Part shown: positions 48,659 through 62,194 of the stretch, piece after piece
Position numbering within the stretch: the stretch's first letter is position 1
How the letters are laid out: every line of letters begins with the position of its first letter
Origin: Hydractinia symbiolongicarpus
Lineage: Eukaryota; Cnidaria; Hydrozoa; Anthoathecata; Hydractiniidae
Direction of reading: 5' to 3'
Length of the DNA stretch: 64,000 nucleotides
Assembly: GCF_029227915.1 (NCBI RefSeq)
Contig: NC_079882.1
Location: forward strand, 21,085,001-21,149,000
Made by a program: the position numbers and the translations under genes
Notes under the pieces: model-generated
The model's input: the letters and a program-made list of their open reading frames with translations, nothing else
Told to the model about the DNA's origin: nothing
Database searches by the model: none

Positions 48659-51600
48659 TGCAAAGTTATTGCTCTTGACTAAAACAAATTTATAAAATTT
48701 ATTTACAAAGGACAAAAATAAAATTTTTACTTATGCTGTACTCTTAAACATACAGCCTGAGGTCAAAAGTACAGACCGAGTTTACAATTTACATCAGAAA
48801 TATAAATTTTCTTAGATAGACAAAAAACAGAAACTATTTCTTTACGTTGTGTCACCAAAAAAACATTTTTAATTTCGATTCCTTTGGAGTTTAGTTATGT
48901 AGAATATATACAGAACGTAAAAATAGTTATATAGAAATGAATCTAATAACTAATGGGAAGACAATTCTATCAGCCCCACAGTGGTTCTTGTTATCATTTT
49001 TGAGTTGAGCAAACATTAACAGTATTAAAAAAAATGATGTTATCAAACCCACAAGCTGGAATTTTTTAAAATCAAAAAGAATAAAAAATAATGTATTATC
49101 AACATTATCAATGAAAGTATATCTCTGTCAGATCTTGGTGATACATGCTCAGTCCATGGTAAATGCTTAAACGGTGCTCTGGGAGATAGCGCTGGACCAA
49201 TACACGATTAGATACCACAATTTTATCGTGCTTGTGTGTTTTGATTTTTTGGAGACATTGGCAAGTAGAATGAAGTGACTCGAAGAACCACATAGCTTCT
49301 TTGCCAATATCTTCAGAACACGTTTTCAATTTAGAATAACTTTGCAGTCAATCTTAATTCATCCGCATTTTTCAAATTTGTGAAGATGGTCTACTTGCCA
49401 AAGTTGTGGATGGCTGACGTATTGTCACATCCACTTAATGTGTGCGCAGAGAAGAAAAGGACTTGAATATTATAGCATGCTTGTTGATTTGTTGCCTTCT
49501 TATTAATCATTGTCTTTAAAGAGATATGTAAAATTTCTTCATTGTTTTGCGTCTGAATTCCTCTTAATTTATCTTGTTCTCAATTTTTTGTTCCACTTTT
49601 TTTTTGAGTTGAATTGACAAAAAATCGTCTCCTGATTCTTTAATTGTCTCAATAACAAAACAAGACAAATTTTTAAAAATTTTTTGTCTTATTTATATTG
49701 TCTCGTTAATGGGACAAAATTTGTGGAAGATCCCTGAGCATTGTAAAGTGAATAAATTTGTAACATCCCTTTAAAGCTTACCTCTCACTTTAAAAAAAGT
49801 TTATCTTATTCTGTTTATACTGAGAATAAATAACTTTTGGTATAGCGAATTCCGCGAATTTTATTCATATTTTCGAAAATTAATCTTCGCGGAATGCATT
49901 TATTGGACTTCGTGAAAACAACTAAAAAGTAAGTAAGTTAGTAAGAGCATAAAGTATCAGAAAAAAGCCCTGAGAACTAGGTGCCCTGAAGTCTTGTGCA
50001 CAAAAATCACAATATGCGCTGCTGTTGCAGCCTTATCTGGAGTAAATTAATAATAACTGCGATAAGAATAACAGAAGTACTGCTAGAAAGCATTCTTTGG
50101 TCATTTAAACCGGTAAAAAACAACGAGCTGCATTCCAAAACGAGTTTTATTACAAGATGAACACTTTTTACCTGATGTTTTTATATCAACGCTGGCAGAA
50201 AGCCTGTGGAAATTTAATCTTAGTTTACTGAATCCTTGCATTTAAGTGTAGGTCTTGCGCAAATTTTGGTGTGTGCTCTTCCTTAATGTTGCACTTAGGG
50301 ATCCTCTATTTGGTATGATGCAGGAATTTACAGGCTTCAAGGCCTGGACCTCTTCTTGTTTGTGTGAATCTTGAAGGTTACCTCACGCAAAAATAAAGCT
50401 AATTGCATATGAAAGAGCTTGAAAGGTTCTCTAGGAATTTGAATATTTTTTTGAAAATTCTTGATTGGTCCTTTAGAATTTGGACTAAAAAAGATTCACT
50501 AATTATTTATGATTTCAAGAGTATACTCTGTAAGGGTGTTATATTTAACATTTTTGACAAGCCATATAGGCTATTCACTTTGACACATTTTGAACATTTT
50601 ACATATATAAATTTCAATATTTAGTTACCATAATTATGCTCAATGCTAACTCATGGCGTCATAATTTTGCATAATTAGCGCAACTTTTAAGACAAATATC
50701 TCGAGAACAGATTAAGATTTTTCAAAAAAAGAAAAAGATTTCTAAAGAACTTAAAGATTTTTCATGTGGTAACCTTTAACCTTGATCAAAGGACATTTAA
50801 TATCAAGGGAGAAATGCTTTCTAATGGTTTTTGGTGTCACAAACAGGTTTCATCTTTCCCATATGGGCCCCTGGGAAAAAGCCATAGTGCTAGCTAGGCT
50901 GAGTTCAGTCAATATTACAACTTTTACTAGTAGGTGTTTTACCACCTCCTCAGTCCTGTGTGTACTCACATGGTTGTAGCGACAAGTAAGTAGGAAGTTT
51001 ATTACCAACTTTCTGAATAAAAAACACTTGCTGAGTCAAACTGTAAACAACAAAATCTCTTTATATATAAATCTCTTGCAGTGTTGTTGCTACAGTTTCT
51101 ACATCTTGGCAGACTTTTTTAACTGAAGTCCTACAATGAGCCAGAAGGGCTTGACGCGGAAAATGTAAACATTCAACAAGGTCTATATGTTGGCATAAAC
51201 CCTCTCAGTAGCTAACTAGTTACCTAAGACCAAAGCAGCTTTTGAAGAGAGAACGGGTTGGGACGACTACTTTGCCTGAAAAAATGCAGACACATTTTTT
51301 ATCCATCATCCAAAATGCACTTTCATTTTCAGTTTCCCGCGCTTGCCTCACTCTTACAGTTTATTTTGTCCCCAGGGATCTTTTTCTTTTTCGTGGTGTG
51401 CGGTCTCGAAAAAGGCGAGGGGGACTTCACATATTTGCATGAAATGATGCATTGGTTTTTATGTAAACTATGGAACAAAGTTTCCGCGCAAAGGTAAAAT
51501 TGATTTCTTAAGTTTCGTTTAATCTTCTTTATTTAACTATTTATTCCTCTATTTACTTGTTAAATTATCTTGTTACGCAACCTTATCGAAAAAAAAACTG

Positions 51601-53133
51601 AAAGAACATTCCAGGCTGCGAAGTGTATAAAAATATTGCTGAGATTTTCGTGTGAAAATAAACGCTTCATAATAATACTCCTGTCCAGTAAAGGGATTCA
51701 ATAAGAATGTTTTAAAACATTTCGCAAACACAATTTGTAACGAAGTAAATGCTGCAACGTTGTTCAAAATACAACGGCTGAAGTTAATATTCGTCCTTCA
51801 ACCTTGATGGAAAGGTGCACAAACATTTGCAGTCACAATCAGGTCTTGATAAGACTTATTAAGGTTGCAGACCAGCTGATGTCATAGACGTATTGGAGAA
51901 AGCAAGAGAAACTGGTTGCACATCAATGAACCTAATTTAATTGTAGTATCGCTCTTTCAAAAATTACATGTTCATCAAATATTGTTGTTTTAATTGTGAA
52001 CGGATTTCGATTTTTATTCTCGGGTTTTAATTTTCACAGGCTGCTATTTTTGCAATCTGATAAAAACAGAAAAGTCACGGATTTCTGACGCATACTATTC
52101 CTAATAAAAATATTTTTTTAGTGGTTTAATTTTTACCATATTGCAGTTTAATAAATTTTCACAAACGCTATTGTTGCAATACTTCTAAGCAATCGAAAAT
52201 TGAACACTTGTTCCTTCGTCACCAACTGCAACCAGATTCTCAACCGCACAACACTTCCTTTTTCCCCTTTCTTGCTGGTATTCTCAGAAAAAAGATTTGC
52301 CCTTACAAAATACACAAATAGTGACAATGGCTTCTGCAGGACGTCATACGTGTGGCTCCGAATAAAAACAGGTAGTTGCTATCCAGTTTAAAGTATCGGA
52401 TAATAAAAATCTCAATAAAGTGTTCAGGATATTTCATAAATATTCGATTTACAAATACTTTCAACGTGTATATAAAATTTTTACAGGTGACCAAATAAAC
52501 TAACCACATTAATTAGCAGTGAGAAAAATGCTTTTTTTAAAAAAAACAAATCGTCAGGTAAAGTATTAACTGTCGCAGGGATATACCTTCAAGCAAAGTA
52601 TTAATTGTCAAACGGATATCCCTTTAATAATTTCTTTTATTTACATTCTGTTACATTTACAGTCACATTCTGATAAAAAATTGTGTGGTATCTAGAAAAG
52701 CGTTTCAAATTCTTTCGTTTTTAAATTGTGTTCATCTTCTAAATCTTTAGTTGGAAACCTAAAAGGAAATAATTCATGATCTCCTCATAATTATAAAGAG
52801 AGAAATTTTTAGTTCAAAATAATAAAATGTATTAAAAAGGGGATGGCCACAGATAGTTTAATTTGGAATTCGCTTTTCCTGAGTTCTATCGAAAACCTTT
52901 TTAATTTGTCGCCTCCCTGATCAATAGGTCAATAGGTAAAGCAATCAAGAACAAGTAACTTTAACATATTTGTCACAAATCTATACGTAAAACGAATTAA
53001 AAATTTTAAAAAGTATTTAGTTTGCAGATGAAACAAGGAAAAGATTATGTAAAATTCTAAAACTTTTAGGCAGAAGAGGTGGAATTTCAGGATAAAACAG
53101 GGCTGTTGCAACCCTGCAATAAGAAATATAACG
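48659..53133. other. Intergenic region between PKD2-B and DDX11
   Basis: Contains the DDX11 5' UTR/promoter at left and the PKD2-B 3' UTR at right. A transposon-like protein relic lies at 49,108-49,444. An AT-rich stretch at 49,560-49,750 has repeated TTGTCTC/GAGACAA-like words and may be a small element. No other gene is supported. Confidence 0.5.
49108..49444 (-). pseudogene. Relic of an unclassified repeat-associated protein
   Basis: The minus strand reads HTLSGCDNTSAIHNFGK then a stop (about 49,391-49,444). A later frame contains MKTCSEDIGKEAMWFFESLH and more (to 49,108). The phrase H-x-L-S/T-GCD-T/N-TS-A-I-x-x-F/I-GK is one I remember as common in multicopy uncharacterised animal proteins linked to mobile DNA. 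Broken by stops and frameshifts, and without splice-bounded structure. Confidence 0.4.
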
Positions 53134-56100
53134 TTAACTTACATTTACCGAGGCAGAACTTCCTTTACTAACTGGCGCGCTAAAGCTGTCAGAAGCTGAT
53201 TGCTCTTCTGGATTCTTACCCTGCTTTGGGGATGCTCGCGATAAACTGCTATCTGCTCTTGATCCAAAAGAGTTAGTAGACGAGCCATTGCGTTTAACAG
53301 AAGACTTGCTGCCCCAAGAGCTACTTTCGGCTGCAAGGATTTCCTCAGCATCTTCAACCTTGGCTTCATATTCAGAAATACTTTCTATCAATCGACTCAT
53401 CGTATCACGTCGTTTCGCTTTAGCTTGATCCATAGCCTCGAGCTTCATCAAGACGCTTTCTACTTTTGAAACGATACTACTGACGCTTTGCTCGGCTCTG
53501 TCCACACGTTTAAAAAGCCTGTAAATTGAAAAAATGTCATAGGCAACGCTAGTGTGCAGGCTAGCATACTCGGGAGAATAAATTCTTACATTTTATATTC
53601 TTCGTATCCAATTTCACGCTCACTATCATCCTCCTCCTCCTCAGATTCACTGCTCTCCTCAACATCTTCATTTCTAAGGGCAAGTTTGCTTAATACTTTA
53701 GTTGGGTCAGCCCGTGCCTTCACGTCATTAATTTCTTCTGAAATATCCGCCTAGAAAATTGGAAAAAGACTATACAGTTTCCAATGTACTACTCGGCAAG
53801 AAATTTTAAAAAGTACTGAGTTATGATTGCTTACGTGCTGTCCTTCTAAATCATTCATCATTTTGATTCTCTCGTGTTCGTTTAATATACGGTCGCCATC
53901 AACGTCGTATTTCGCAAATATCGCTTCAATATCCGCATCGTGATGGCCACGACTAAATTGAAAAAGCGTATACAATTTCGTTACGTACAATCTAACTCTG
54001 CCTGGGTGTTCATCCAAAGGAAAAGTTATTTGGGTAAGGGTGTTTAGTCGAACCTTTACGGATGTATAGTTTATGAAGCCTTTAAAAAAATTTTAAAAAA
54101 ATAAATTTACTGAAAATAAAGCAAGCTTACGCTTTCAACTCAGTTCGCCATTCGTCATACTCAATCATGTTGTCGTTATTTGTATCAGCTGCCATTAGAG
54201 CTTTGCGAATATCATCGACCTTGTTCTGTTTCAAATTCAAATCATCGACCATTTTATCATAACCTTTCTTAAAAATCTGTCCAACATCAACAGCGTCATC
54301 TTCATCCATTTCCTCCTTCACTTCGGCGTAGGTATCATTAATGATAGCCAAGAACATGTTTAATAACACAAAAAACACGAAAAAGATGTACGCCACGAAA
54401 TAAATTGGTCCCCACAGCCGGTTCGCTGCTTGCAGTGCAGCAAAGTCAAAATCTCCAAGAATGATGCGAAATAAAGTGAAACTAAATGAAACCAAAACAG
54501 AATATAGATTTTAGAAAAACTCGTGAAACAAACGGTATGTCTTTGTCATGCTTTGTCTGCTCGACGTTTAAACGTTTTTATCCTGGCCTATTGGCACTTA
54601 CCATGCAATGTAAAAGACATGGAAATCTTTTGCTTGTGAACCAAAGCAAAGGACGCCCCAATGCGCAAACGAAAAGAAAATCAAGAAAAACATGACGGTA
54701 AATGCAGCCACGTCGCCAGCACTTCTACTTAGGGTACCTTGGAGATGAGCCATCGTTTGGTTGAAACTGATAAACTTGAAAATCTAAAACAAGGCGTTGA
54801 GCACTATAACCTGATGACTCGCAATATTATAAACCATTGCCAAATTAAATCTGATACCTTTATCCACGAAAAGAAGCAAGCCACAGCAACAATATCATTA
54901 AACAATTCCTGCCAGTATGCAAGCAATTCGAAGTTTGCGAACTGCGTTCTGTTGTCCAAGATGTCCTTCAAAACTGTTCCCACTTTGAACGTACGATACA
55001 AATTAATGCAGACCACCGCATAACCCAGTAAAATTACCCACAAATCAATGAAGTTCCAGAAATTTTTGAAGTACTTCTTTTTGAGCTTCTTCATTTCAAT
55101 TATTTCTTCAACGGTGTAAAAAATCAAATATAAAATGAGAATGCCCTCACAAGCCATGACAAAGTAGTCAGTGGCCGTTACATAGCGAAGTAACTTTATG
55201 GTGATAATTTTTCTAAACGTCACACAACCTCCTGTAGGCGTGAACTCGAACAGCAATCTAAATATGCCGACAAAAGAGACAATGATGACAACGCAATCAA
55301 CAACAACAATAACAACAACAATAATAAAAATAGCAAGTATTTTTAAAAGAAACACGATGTTTCTTAATTTGACGCTGAGATTATAGATACTTTCAACTGC
55401 TAACCCACAAAAAATATTGAGAACATTGAGAAAGCAAATTAATAGATCAACAGGTAGCTTGCTAAAAGGAATTTTTTTAAGGCTATAATATATTATATAT
55501 TTTTAGAAAATCTCCTCAAAGTTTAAGAGAAATCCAGTCTGTACACAAAAATTTTGTTTTTTGTACAAAAAAAAAACGTGTAGCAATTTCTCCTGTTCAC
55601 GTGTAACAAAATTCTCTTACTTTACAATGCTAAACAAATTAATGTTGGCATTGTACACCGTAAAATCGATAAATACTGCACTTGTGCCACGATCCAGCCA
55701 TAGATTTTGCTAAAAATAAAAACAATGATTGTCCCAGAAATTTTTTTTTAAAATTAGTTAATTAAAAACTAAATAAAAAATTTACCTTTAAGGCTGATAT
55801 AATTTTTTCAGAACCAGCTCTGCTTTCCTCAAGCAACTGTGTGTAGCCACCACCTCCATACGTTGTACGACGGCCGAGAAAATCCCGACCTTCCAATTGC
55901 TCTGCTGATCGATAATTCCAACTGAAAAAAAATAAATTAAAATACCGAGTTGCACGCTCGTTAACACAATTTACTGCAATACTAAGAAGTCACTTACGCT
56001 GTGGCATTATTCGGCCGAAGTTGCACCTTGCTTTCCGCTTCTTCAGAAAAGTAAGCGTAGCATACATCAATTGTCTTTTGCATGGTGGGATGAATTCTAA

Positions 56101-57457
56101 AAAACAAAATCTTAGAAGTAATAAATTCAAAAGCAGGATAAAAAGTAAACTTAAACTCGTAGGGCTCATTACAAACATAAAAAAATAGCGAGCGTACTTG
56201 CACGTGTTTTTCCTAACACGAACCTGCCGCAAACGCGGTCGACCAAATAGTTTGTTTTCAGAAAAGATATATCCGATTTCTGTGTAATGCACATCGGAGC
56301 CATCATAGTTTTGCTCCTTATACAATCCATCAAGCAGGCCATTTTCTACGTACTAAAAAAAAGAAAAAAGATTATAATTTATGCCGAAAAAAAGAACAAG
56401 CCTGTACAAAAAATATGGAAGAAGAACTTACGTCCCAAAACTCATATTCGTTTTTAAGACCGTCAAAACCAGGTCCATCTACGAATAATCCTAAATATTT
56501 AGATGATAAGATGTTACATAATGTACTTCTAGAAACACTTACAGGTATAATTAGGCCCGATTTTAACAAAAAATAAACAAAATAACAGCTATAAATAGTA
56601 TCTATCAATGTTACCTTGCATGACTTTTGTCAGGTAATACATCGTCGAATCCAGCATAAGAAACGCCACTATAAAAATTAGAGTTTTAAAAAAGGAATAA
56701 GATGCCCAGAATTATTAACAAAAAATATGTCACTTACCTAAACAAATGACAATAACGTAACCAAGATAGATCACAAGTTCTCGAATAGTAACACGAACGA
56801 AAGAATCACGATCGTCTTCATCAGTGTCTGCAATTTCAGTGGTACTCCAAAAACCTGAAGAAAAAACAGATTAAAATCCGTCATATCAATGATAATGTTA
56901 GAGCTTTGCTTGATCAATAATTGAGGTTTCTCACAAGTATTTTTTTTCTCATGAGTATGAGGCTTAAACACGCATCAAACAATTCATATATTTCAGCAAA
57001 ACATCCTGCTTTTTGAAAACCATAGCACTTCCTTTAGATATTTCGTAAACCTTATAAATCATAATCATAATCAATTATAAATCAACTTCTAAAAGGTTTC
57101 CTCAAAAAACGAAAAAGACAACAAAAAAGCTACTACCAGAAAAGAGAACCAAAATCAAAAAAATCATCCAGAAAATAAAAAATTACAATTCTCAGTTTTT
57201 CAAAAGTTTTCCTGACCCTTTTTTTAAGCCCTACAAAAATATTTACTTTTTACTTAACCTGTAAAACAAAGCAGAGTTTTTTTACCCTTTATCCCTCTTG
57301 TAAATCTAGTGAAACCAGAAACGACTTCTGGTTCCTCCTTGAGATGAGGGTCACTTTTTGGATTGTCATCCAAATCATCCTTCCAGGAAACGGAAGATTT
57401 CGGTCGTTCTGTATCACGAAGACTTTTTACAGAAGAACGTAACTTGACTGAGCTCAT
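53134..57457 (-). CDS. PKD2: Polycystin-2 (TRPP) cation channel, paralogue B
   Basis: Second polycystin-2 gene. Exons: 57457-57286, 56854-56738, 56668-56615, 56478-56432, 56352-56198, 56096-55998, 55921-55786, 55709-55621, 55257-54858, 54783-54602, 54481-54131, 53952-53835, 53750-53590, 53518-53134. Product 821 aa. Domains as in paralogue A: short N-terminus, S1 ([14 protein letters not shown]), TOP domain with the conserved [11 protein letters not shown], pore [10 protein letters not shown] (LGD ~492-494), S6 ([20 protein letters not shown]), EF loops [12 protein letters not shown] and [12 protein letters not shown], acidic linker, coiled coil ([20 protein letters not shown]) and a Ser-rich tail ending ASVNVS. 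Seven exons match paralogue A to the base in length (54, 155, 99, 89, 400, 182 and 118 nt). An acceptor at 57,468-57,469, just before the ATG, implies a non-coding exon further upstream. No frameshift is seen. Confidence 0.94.
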
Positions 57458-59775
57458 AGTGACAATGCTAAAATGAAAAACAAAACAAATCAGTATCAAC
57501 GAATATGTGCATACAAAATTGTAATTTATATATGTTTGTATCTAAAGTGCAACACACACTACGTTGACTGATGTAAACGTCCACAACAAATTTACGTTGC
57601 AACGTTATTTAAGTTACAACAAATTTAATAATTCTACAGCAAACAGCTTCTAAAAAAAATTTCTTATAAAGTTTTTTCAAAACTGCAGAATCAAACGAAT
57701 GGTGAATTATGTTCAACGAAATTTTTGTACATTCTTCACAATTAAAAATAAATATTTTTGGCTACACATATAAATCTTACCAACTTTTTAAAAATTTCTC
57801 AATATGTGTTTTAAATTTTCTTCACCAATTTTATCGAAAAAGCATTGAAGGAGATAGAAAAAAAAAATAGTAAGTTAATAAATTAATATAATTGAAATGA
57901 AGTTTCAATCATTCATGACATTCAACAAGTTGTCAAATCGCACAAGATTTCAATTCATTCACCATCAATATTTAAATGCAAACACCTGTTGAATCTTTAT
58001 CTGCTAAGGATACAGTCCAAAAGAAACTGAAACGTTAGGAAGTGTGTATGTTCCTTTGACATTTAAGTTGTTTTTTTATATATTTTTTATTAATCTATTT
58101 AGCGCTAGGGAATTGGAAATTAATATTGTTTTAACAACTAGTATAATAGTTCACTGATGCACAAAAACTATGAGCTATCCATAATAAATGTTTACCTTCT
58201 TTGCTACACAACATTTTGGATATGAATATATCATATCTTGGATATAAAGTTGCCATGACAACAAACCTAATATATAAAAATTTAATAAGAAAATTACCCA
58301 GATACCATAATTGTTACTAGAAGAAGAACATAAATACTGCATGAGGCTCAAAGTATGGCAAAAATATGACAAACAATCCATTCAATCACAATCTCTAAAT
58401 TAAAATTTTAATTTAAAGATTGTGGTAGAAATTTAATTTTTCTCTTCTCGTCAGTATTCAATGATGATTTACTTTCAAAATAACTCTAACTTCTGTAATC
58501 TCAAATATTTAATCTAAGCTACAAGTTACGTATGAGTCATAGTTATTGTATGCTAAGGTTTCAGCTACATTGTATAATGACGAACCACTTAGATTTCGCA
58601 TAAGGGTTGAAATATTTTTATATTTGTTGTCCAACAAAATATCAGCATAAAAAAATAAGCATTTACAGAAAATGGTTTTTAAATTCAGTTAGAAGTTTAA
58701 CATAACAACAAAAAAGGGGTGGTGAAATGGTTAACTAAAAAGTTCATGCTTAGGTGGTGGGCTCAAATAGATTATGAATGAAGGTAAAGATATTCTTAAA
58801 GTTGTTCTTCTATCCTATATAAACACTTATAAGGCAAGAAAAAAATTGCTTGTCTTAACTAAGAACTTAATAAATTCATGATCTAGCATTTTCTCTATCA
58901 ATTAAGCGCCTCTCTTTTAAAAAAATTTCAAAATAAGCTCTTTACAATAAAGTATTCCCACATGCCTAACCAAATATACGTTTATCACAAAGGGGGAACT
59001 TATTCAAGTTTCACGGCTTGAACAGAGCGTGTCTAACTTATGATTTAAACTATTGTAAATTTATGTGTTTGTTTTATCCTCATTATAGCATTTAATAAAT
59101 TACTTGTACTCGCTGAATTAGTAGTAAAAAAATCTTTTTTTTTATAACTGTAGAAGGTCTGACTAACTTGACAGCGCAGGGAATCTAAAAATTGTGGCTC
59201 AGCAATTGCTCTTATTTTATTATACATTTACCAATATACTAATTTTCTTAAAGGAATGATAGTTGTTCACAGTGGAGTTGAATGTTGCAGAGGTTTTTAG
59301 ACACAAGCTAATCATAAACACAGTTTCACAAAAACAGAACCATAAAACAGATCAATAATTGAGTCCTCAATAGAACTTTTTGTCGCAGAACGCTTGCCAA
59401 TGGTAGAGCCAATGGTAGAGCTTAGATTGCATTTTTTTAGTTTCTTAAAGAAAGTGGCCTAACAAACCTAATATATCTTCTGGACGAAAGACCTCTAGAC
59501 AAATCTAAGTGTATTTAAAAATATACATCACAGGGTACCTTTTTTATGTTGCCAATTATGCAGGCTTTCCTGAATGCTGCTGTTACTTCCCCATGTTGCT
59601 TGATGCTGTAAAAATGTAGTCAAAATAAACAAATTAATGATGAAATTAAAATCGTGAATTTAGTCTGCAAATTCTTTCAAAAATAAGAGGTTATATATTG
59701 AATATAAAGTCTTGTTTGGTCAGGTATTTTAAATGTTTGATATTTTTTTAACAATCCATGCAGTAATTATGTTTT

Positions 59776-59908
<133 letters not shown>

Positions 59909-60583
59909 TTAATAACCTAAAAACAGTTTAAAAGATTTTTAGTACATTTCTAATACATTTTAGAAATCTAGAAAAGTCTACATTATTGCAGTACAAGTCT
60001 GCATTGATTTAGTGCAGGGTAAGTAAGTATATTTTTTATGAATTTCTTTATTATTTATATATTTTTACTAAAACACCATAACAGAAACAAACTTGAGATC
60101 AGAAAACGATACCATCATTAGAGTCTAATTAAAAAAGCTAATTGCTTACTTACTGCATGTTTGCAAACCCTTGTTTCTCATCAACAGGGGTTGGCCAGAG
60201 TAACATGTTGCTGCGTTATGTTTCTTGTGAATTTCTTTGGTGAGTCTGATTCTTTTCCCATTGTGCTGAACATTATTCATCAAGTGTGTCCTGTGCCAAC
60301 CAAGAGAAACTTATATAAAAAATCTAATATTTCTGTAGAATATCCTAAGGAAACAAATTTTCATGACCAGAAACGAGTTAAAACTGAAAGGCATATTTCG
60401 CGGAAGAAACCTCCCCTAATCGGGGCTATAAAAATTTTTTAGAACAGCAAATGTGGATATTTTTATAAATATTTAGGTCTTTTTGTTTTCAAATGTAGGT
60501 CACAAAACTATAATTATAATTAGTCTAGATGGGCAAATTTCTTCAACAAAAATTTCTTAACATAAAAATTTCTTCCCTCAAAA

Positions 60584-60630
60584 TTGTGGTCTTTGTAATA
60601 ATATCATACATATTATTACAAAGACCACAA
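60584..60630. repeat. Perfect 20-bp stem hairpin
   Basis: 60,584-60,603 (TTGTGGTCTTTGTAATAATA) is the exact complement of 60,611-60,630, with a 7-nt loop TCATACA. It could be a minimal inverted-repeat relic or a foldback in a transcript. Confidence 0.85.
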
Positions 60631-61296
60631 CTTTTGCTAAGCTTCAGTATTCTTAAAAATCACTTATGAGGTTAAATATATTCCTTAAATTAATTAAAGA
60701 TGATATGTATTGCTATATAGCTAGAGAGTTAGCAGCGGAAACTAACTCTTTCAATAAAGCAACAAACAGGGTTATGCTATTTGATGGTGAGATTTAGATT
60801 TTTCTACATGGCAAAATGGTGTAAACAAACACAAGAAAGAACGGTGACAATGAAATCAATGCAAAGATTTATTTCGTCAACAATGAGACACATTACACTT
60901 AAATAACTTTACATTAGGCATATATTTATAACCAGCGACTGATCTGGTGTTGAATGTTAGGTCTTAACAGCTTAAGTTAATACATGTAAACTGCACCACA
61001 TATCTGGTGGAGCACATTGTAAAAGGATTCTTCACGCCAAACATCTTTTAAATTATTCAAGAAATAACTTGCCTACAACAGTTGTTCAAATAAAAGTATA
61101 TGGTGCAGCGTATTGTAACCCATCATTTATCACATGCATTAGCTTTGATTTTCTTTTAGTCTCTTTGGCTCTATTACTTTTAATATTATTTTATCATTAT
61201 TTTTTTGTATAAGGAGGTTATAAGGACAGACTTGATACAGAGGAAGGTGAGTTTAGATCTAACACAGTCCAGATCAGATTGCAAGAGGGTCATTAA

Positions 61297-61346
61297 TCTA
61301 CCCCGTCCAACCCATGCTAGCATGGAAAACGGACGTTAAGCCGAGA

Positions 61347-61381
<35 letters not shown>
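61297..61381 (+). repeat. GATGAT-tailed dispersed repeat (SINE-like 3' end)
   Basis: Body CCCGTCCAACCCATGCTAGC, then ATGGAAAACGGACGTTAAG, then a (GAT)n tail at 61,348-61,381. Microsatellite-type tails are typical of retroposed short elements. I recall near-identical sequence as an abundant repeat in cephalopod genomes; that comparison is from memory. Confidence 0.6.
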
Positions 61382-61386
<5 letters not shown>

Positions 61387-61628
61387 CTGTAATATATTTT
61401 TAGTTTATTTTATTGGGATGAAGAGCCATTGTAAATGGATAAGCCCTGAAATTATATTTTACTTCCTTACTTACTTAATCACTCATAACAAAAACCATTG
61501 CCCATTTTTTTCATCTTTTCAAACTCTTGTAAAGGATGCAAAAAAAACTTTACTACAAGTTCACGTAACATAAAAACACATGCTACAAACTGCAAAAATA
61601 ACCACCCAGCATTTTTTATTTTGGTTTC

Positions 61629-61710
61629 CATGACCGCGCTGTGAACCGAACTACGGACCTTGTGATTACGAAGCGAACTCCATAAGCACAAGAGCACGTG
61701 CCACATCGCG
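61629..61710 (-). repeat. tRNA-derived SINE head
   Basis: The minus strand reads a degenerate A-box region (GTGGCACGTG), then TTCGCTTCGTAATCACAAGG (anticodon-arm-like), then the B-box-like GTAGTTCGGTTCACAGCG. The layout matches tRNA-derived SINE heads. Divergence from the expected GGTTCGAATCC makes a functional tRNA unlikely. Confidence 0.55.
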
Positions 61711-62194
61711 ACTATCATGATACATCTTTTAAATATTATAATAACACTTAATTAATGTGATGAGAGAATAAAGCCATTGAATATAAATAATTGTTTTTTT
61801 TGTTGTTTTTCTAAATCAAAAATTTTTTTCGTCATTGTAAGCTTCTTTCTTGTTTAGACAACTCTAACTTCATAACAACCTCCTTTGTAAGATCATTATA
61901 TATTTTTAAAATTACGCTTGCTAAAATCTAAGACTTTTAGTCGATAAAGGAAAAATAATAAAAACAAGGTAGAATACGTTTGTTGTAACACCTTCCTCTG
62001 TTATGGTTTTAAAAAAAATAATTTTAATGCCACAAAAGACTTTAAATATTGACAACTTATCTTGAAGAATCTTGTTAATAGCAAATAAAGCTCCGAGAAA
62101 AATATGGAGAAGGTAACAGTTTGTTGAAGCTACATTTTTGATACTTGTTTGTGTAAGAAGGTCAGTTTTGTCGACGTAATAAATTAATTTTCAC

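Noticed and set aside
53134-57457. PKD2-B as a pseudogene copy of PKD2-A
   Set aside because: All splice phases are continuous, pore, S6 and EF-hand residues are kept, and differences sit in loops and tails, as expected for a working paralogue.
60161-60442. 93-codon plus-strand frame as a gene
   Set aside because: No recognisable domain, AT-driven composition, and no convincing chain of exons, although an AG/GT pair at about 60,188-60,240 was considered.
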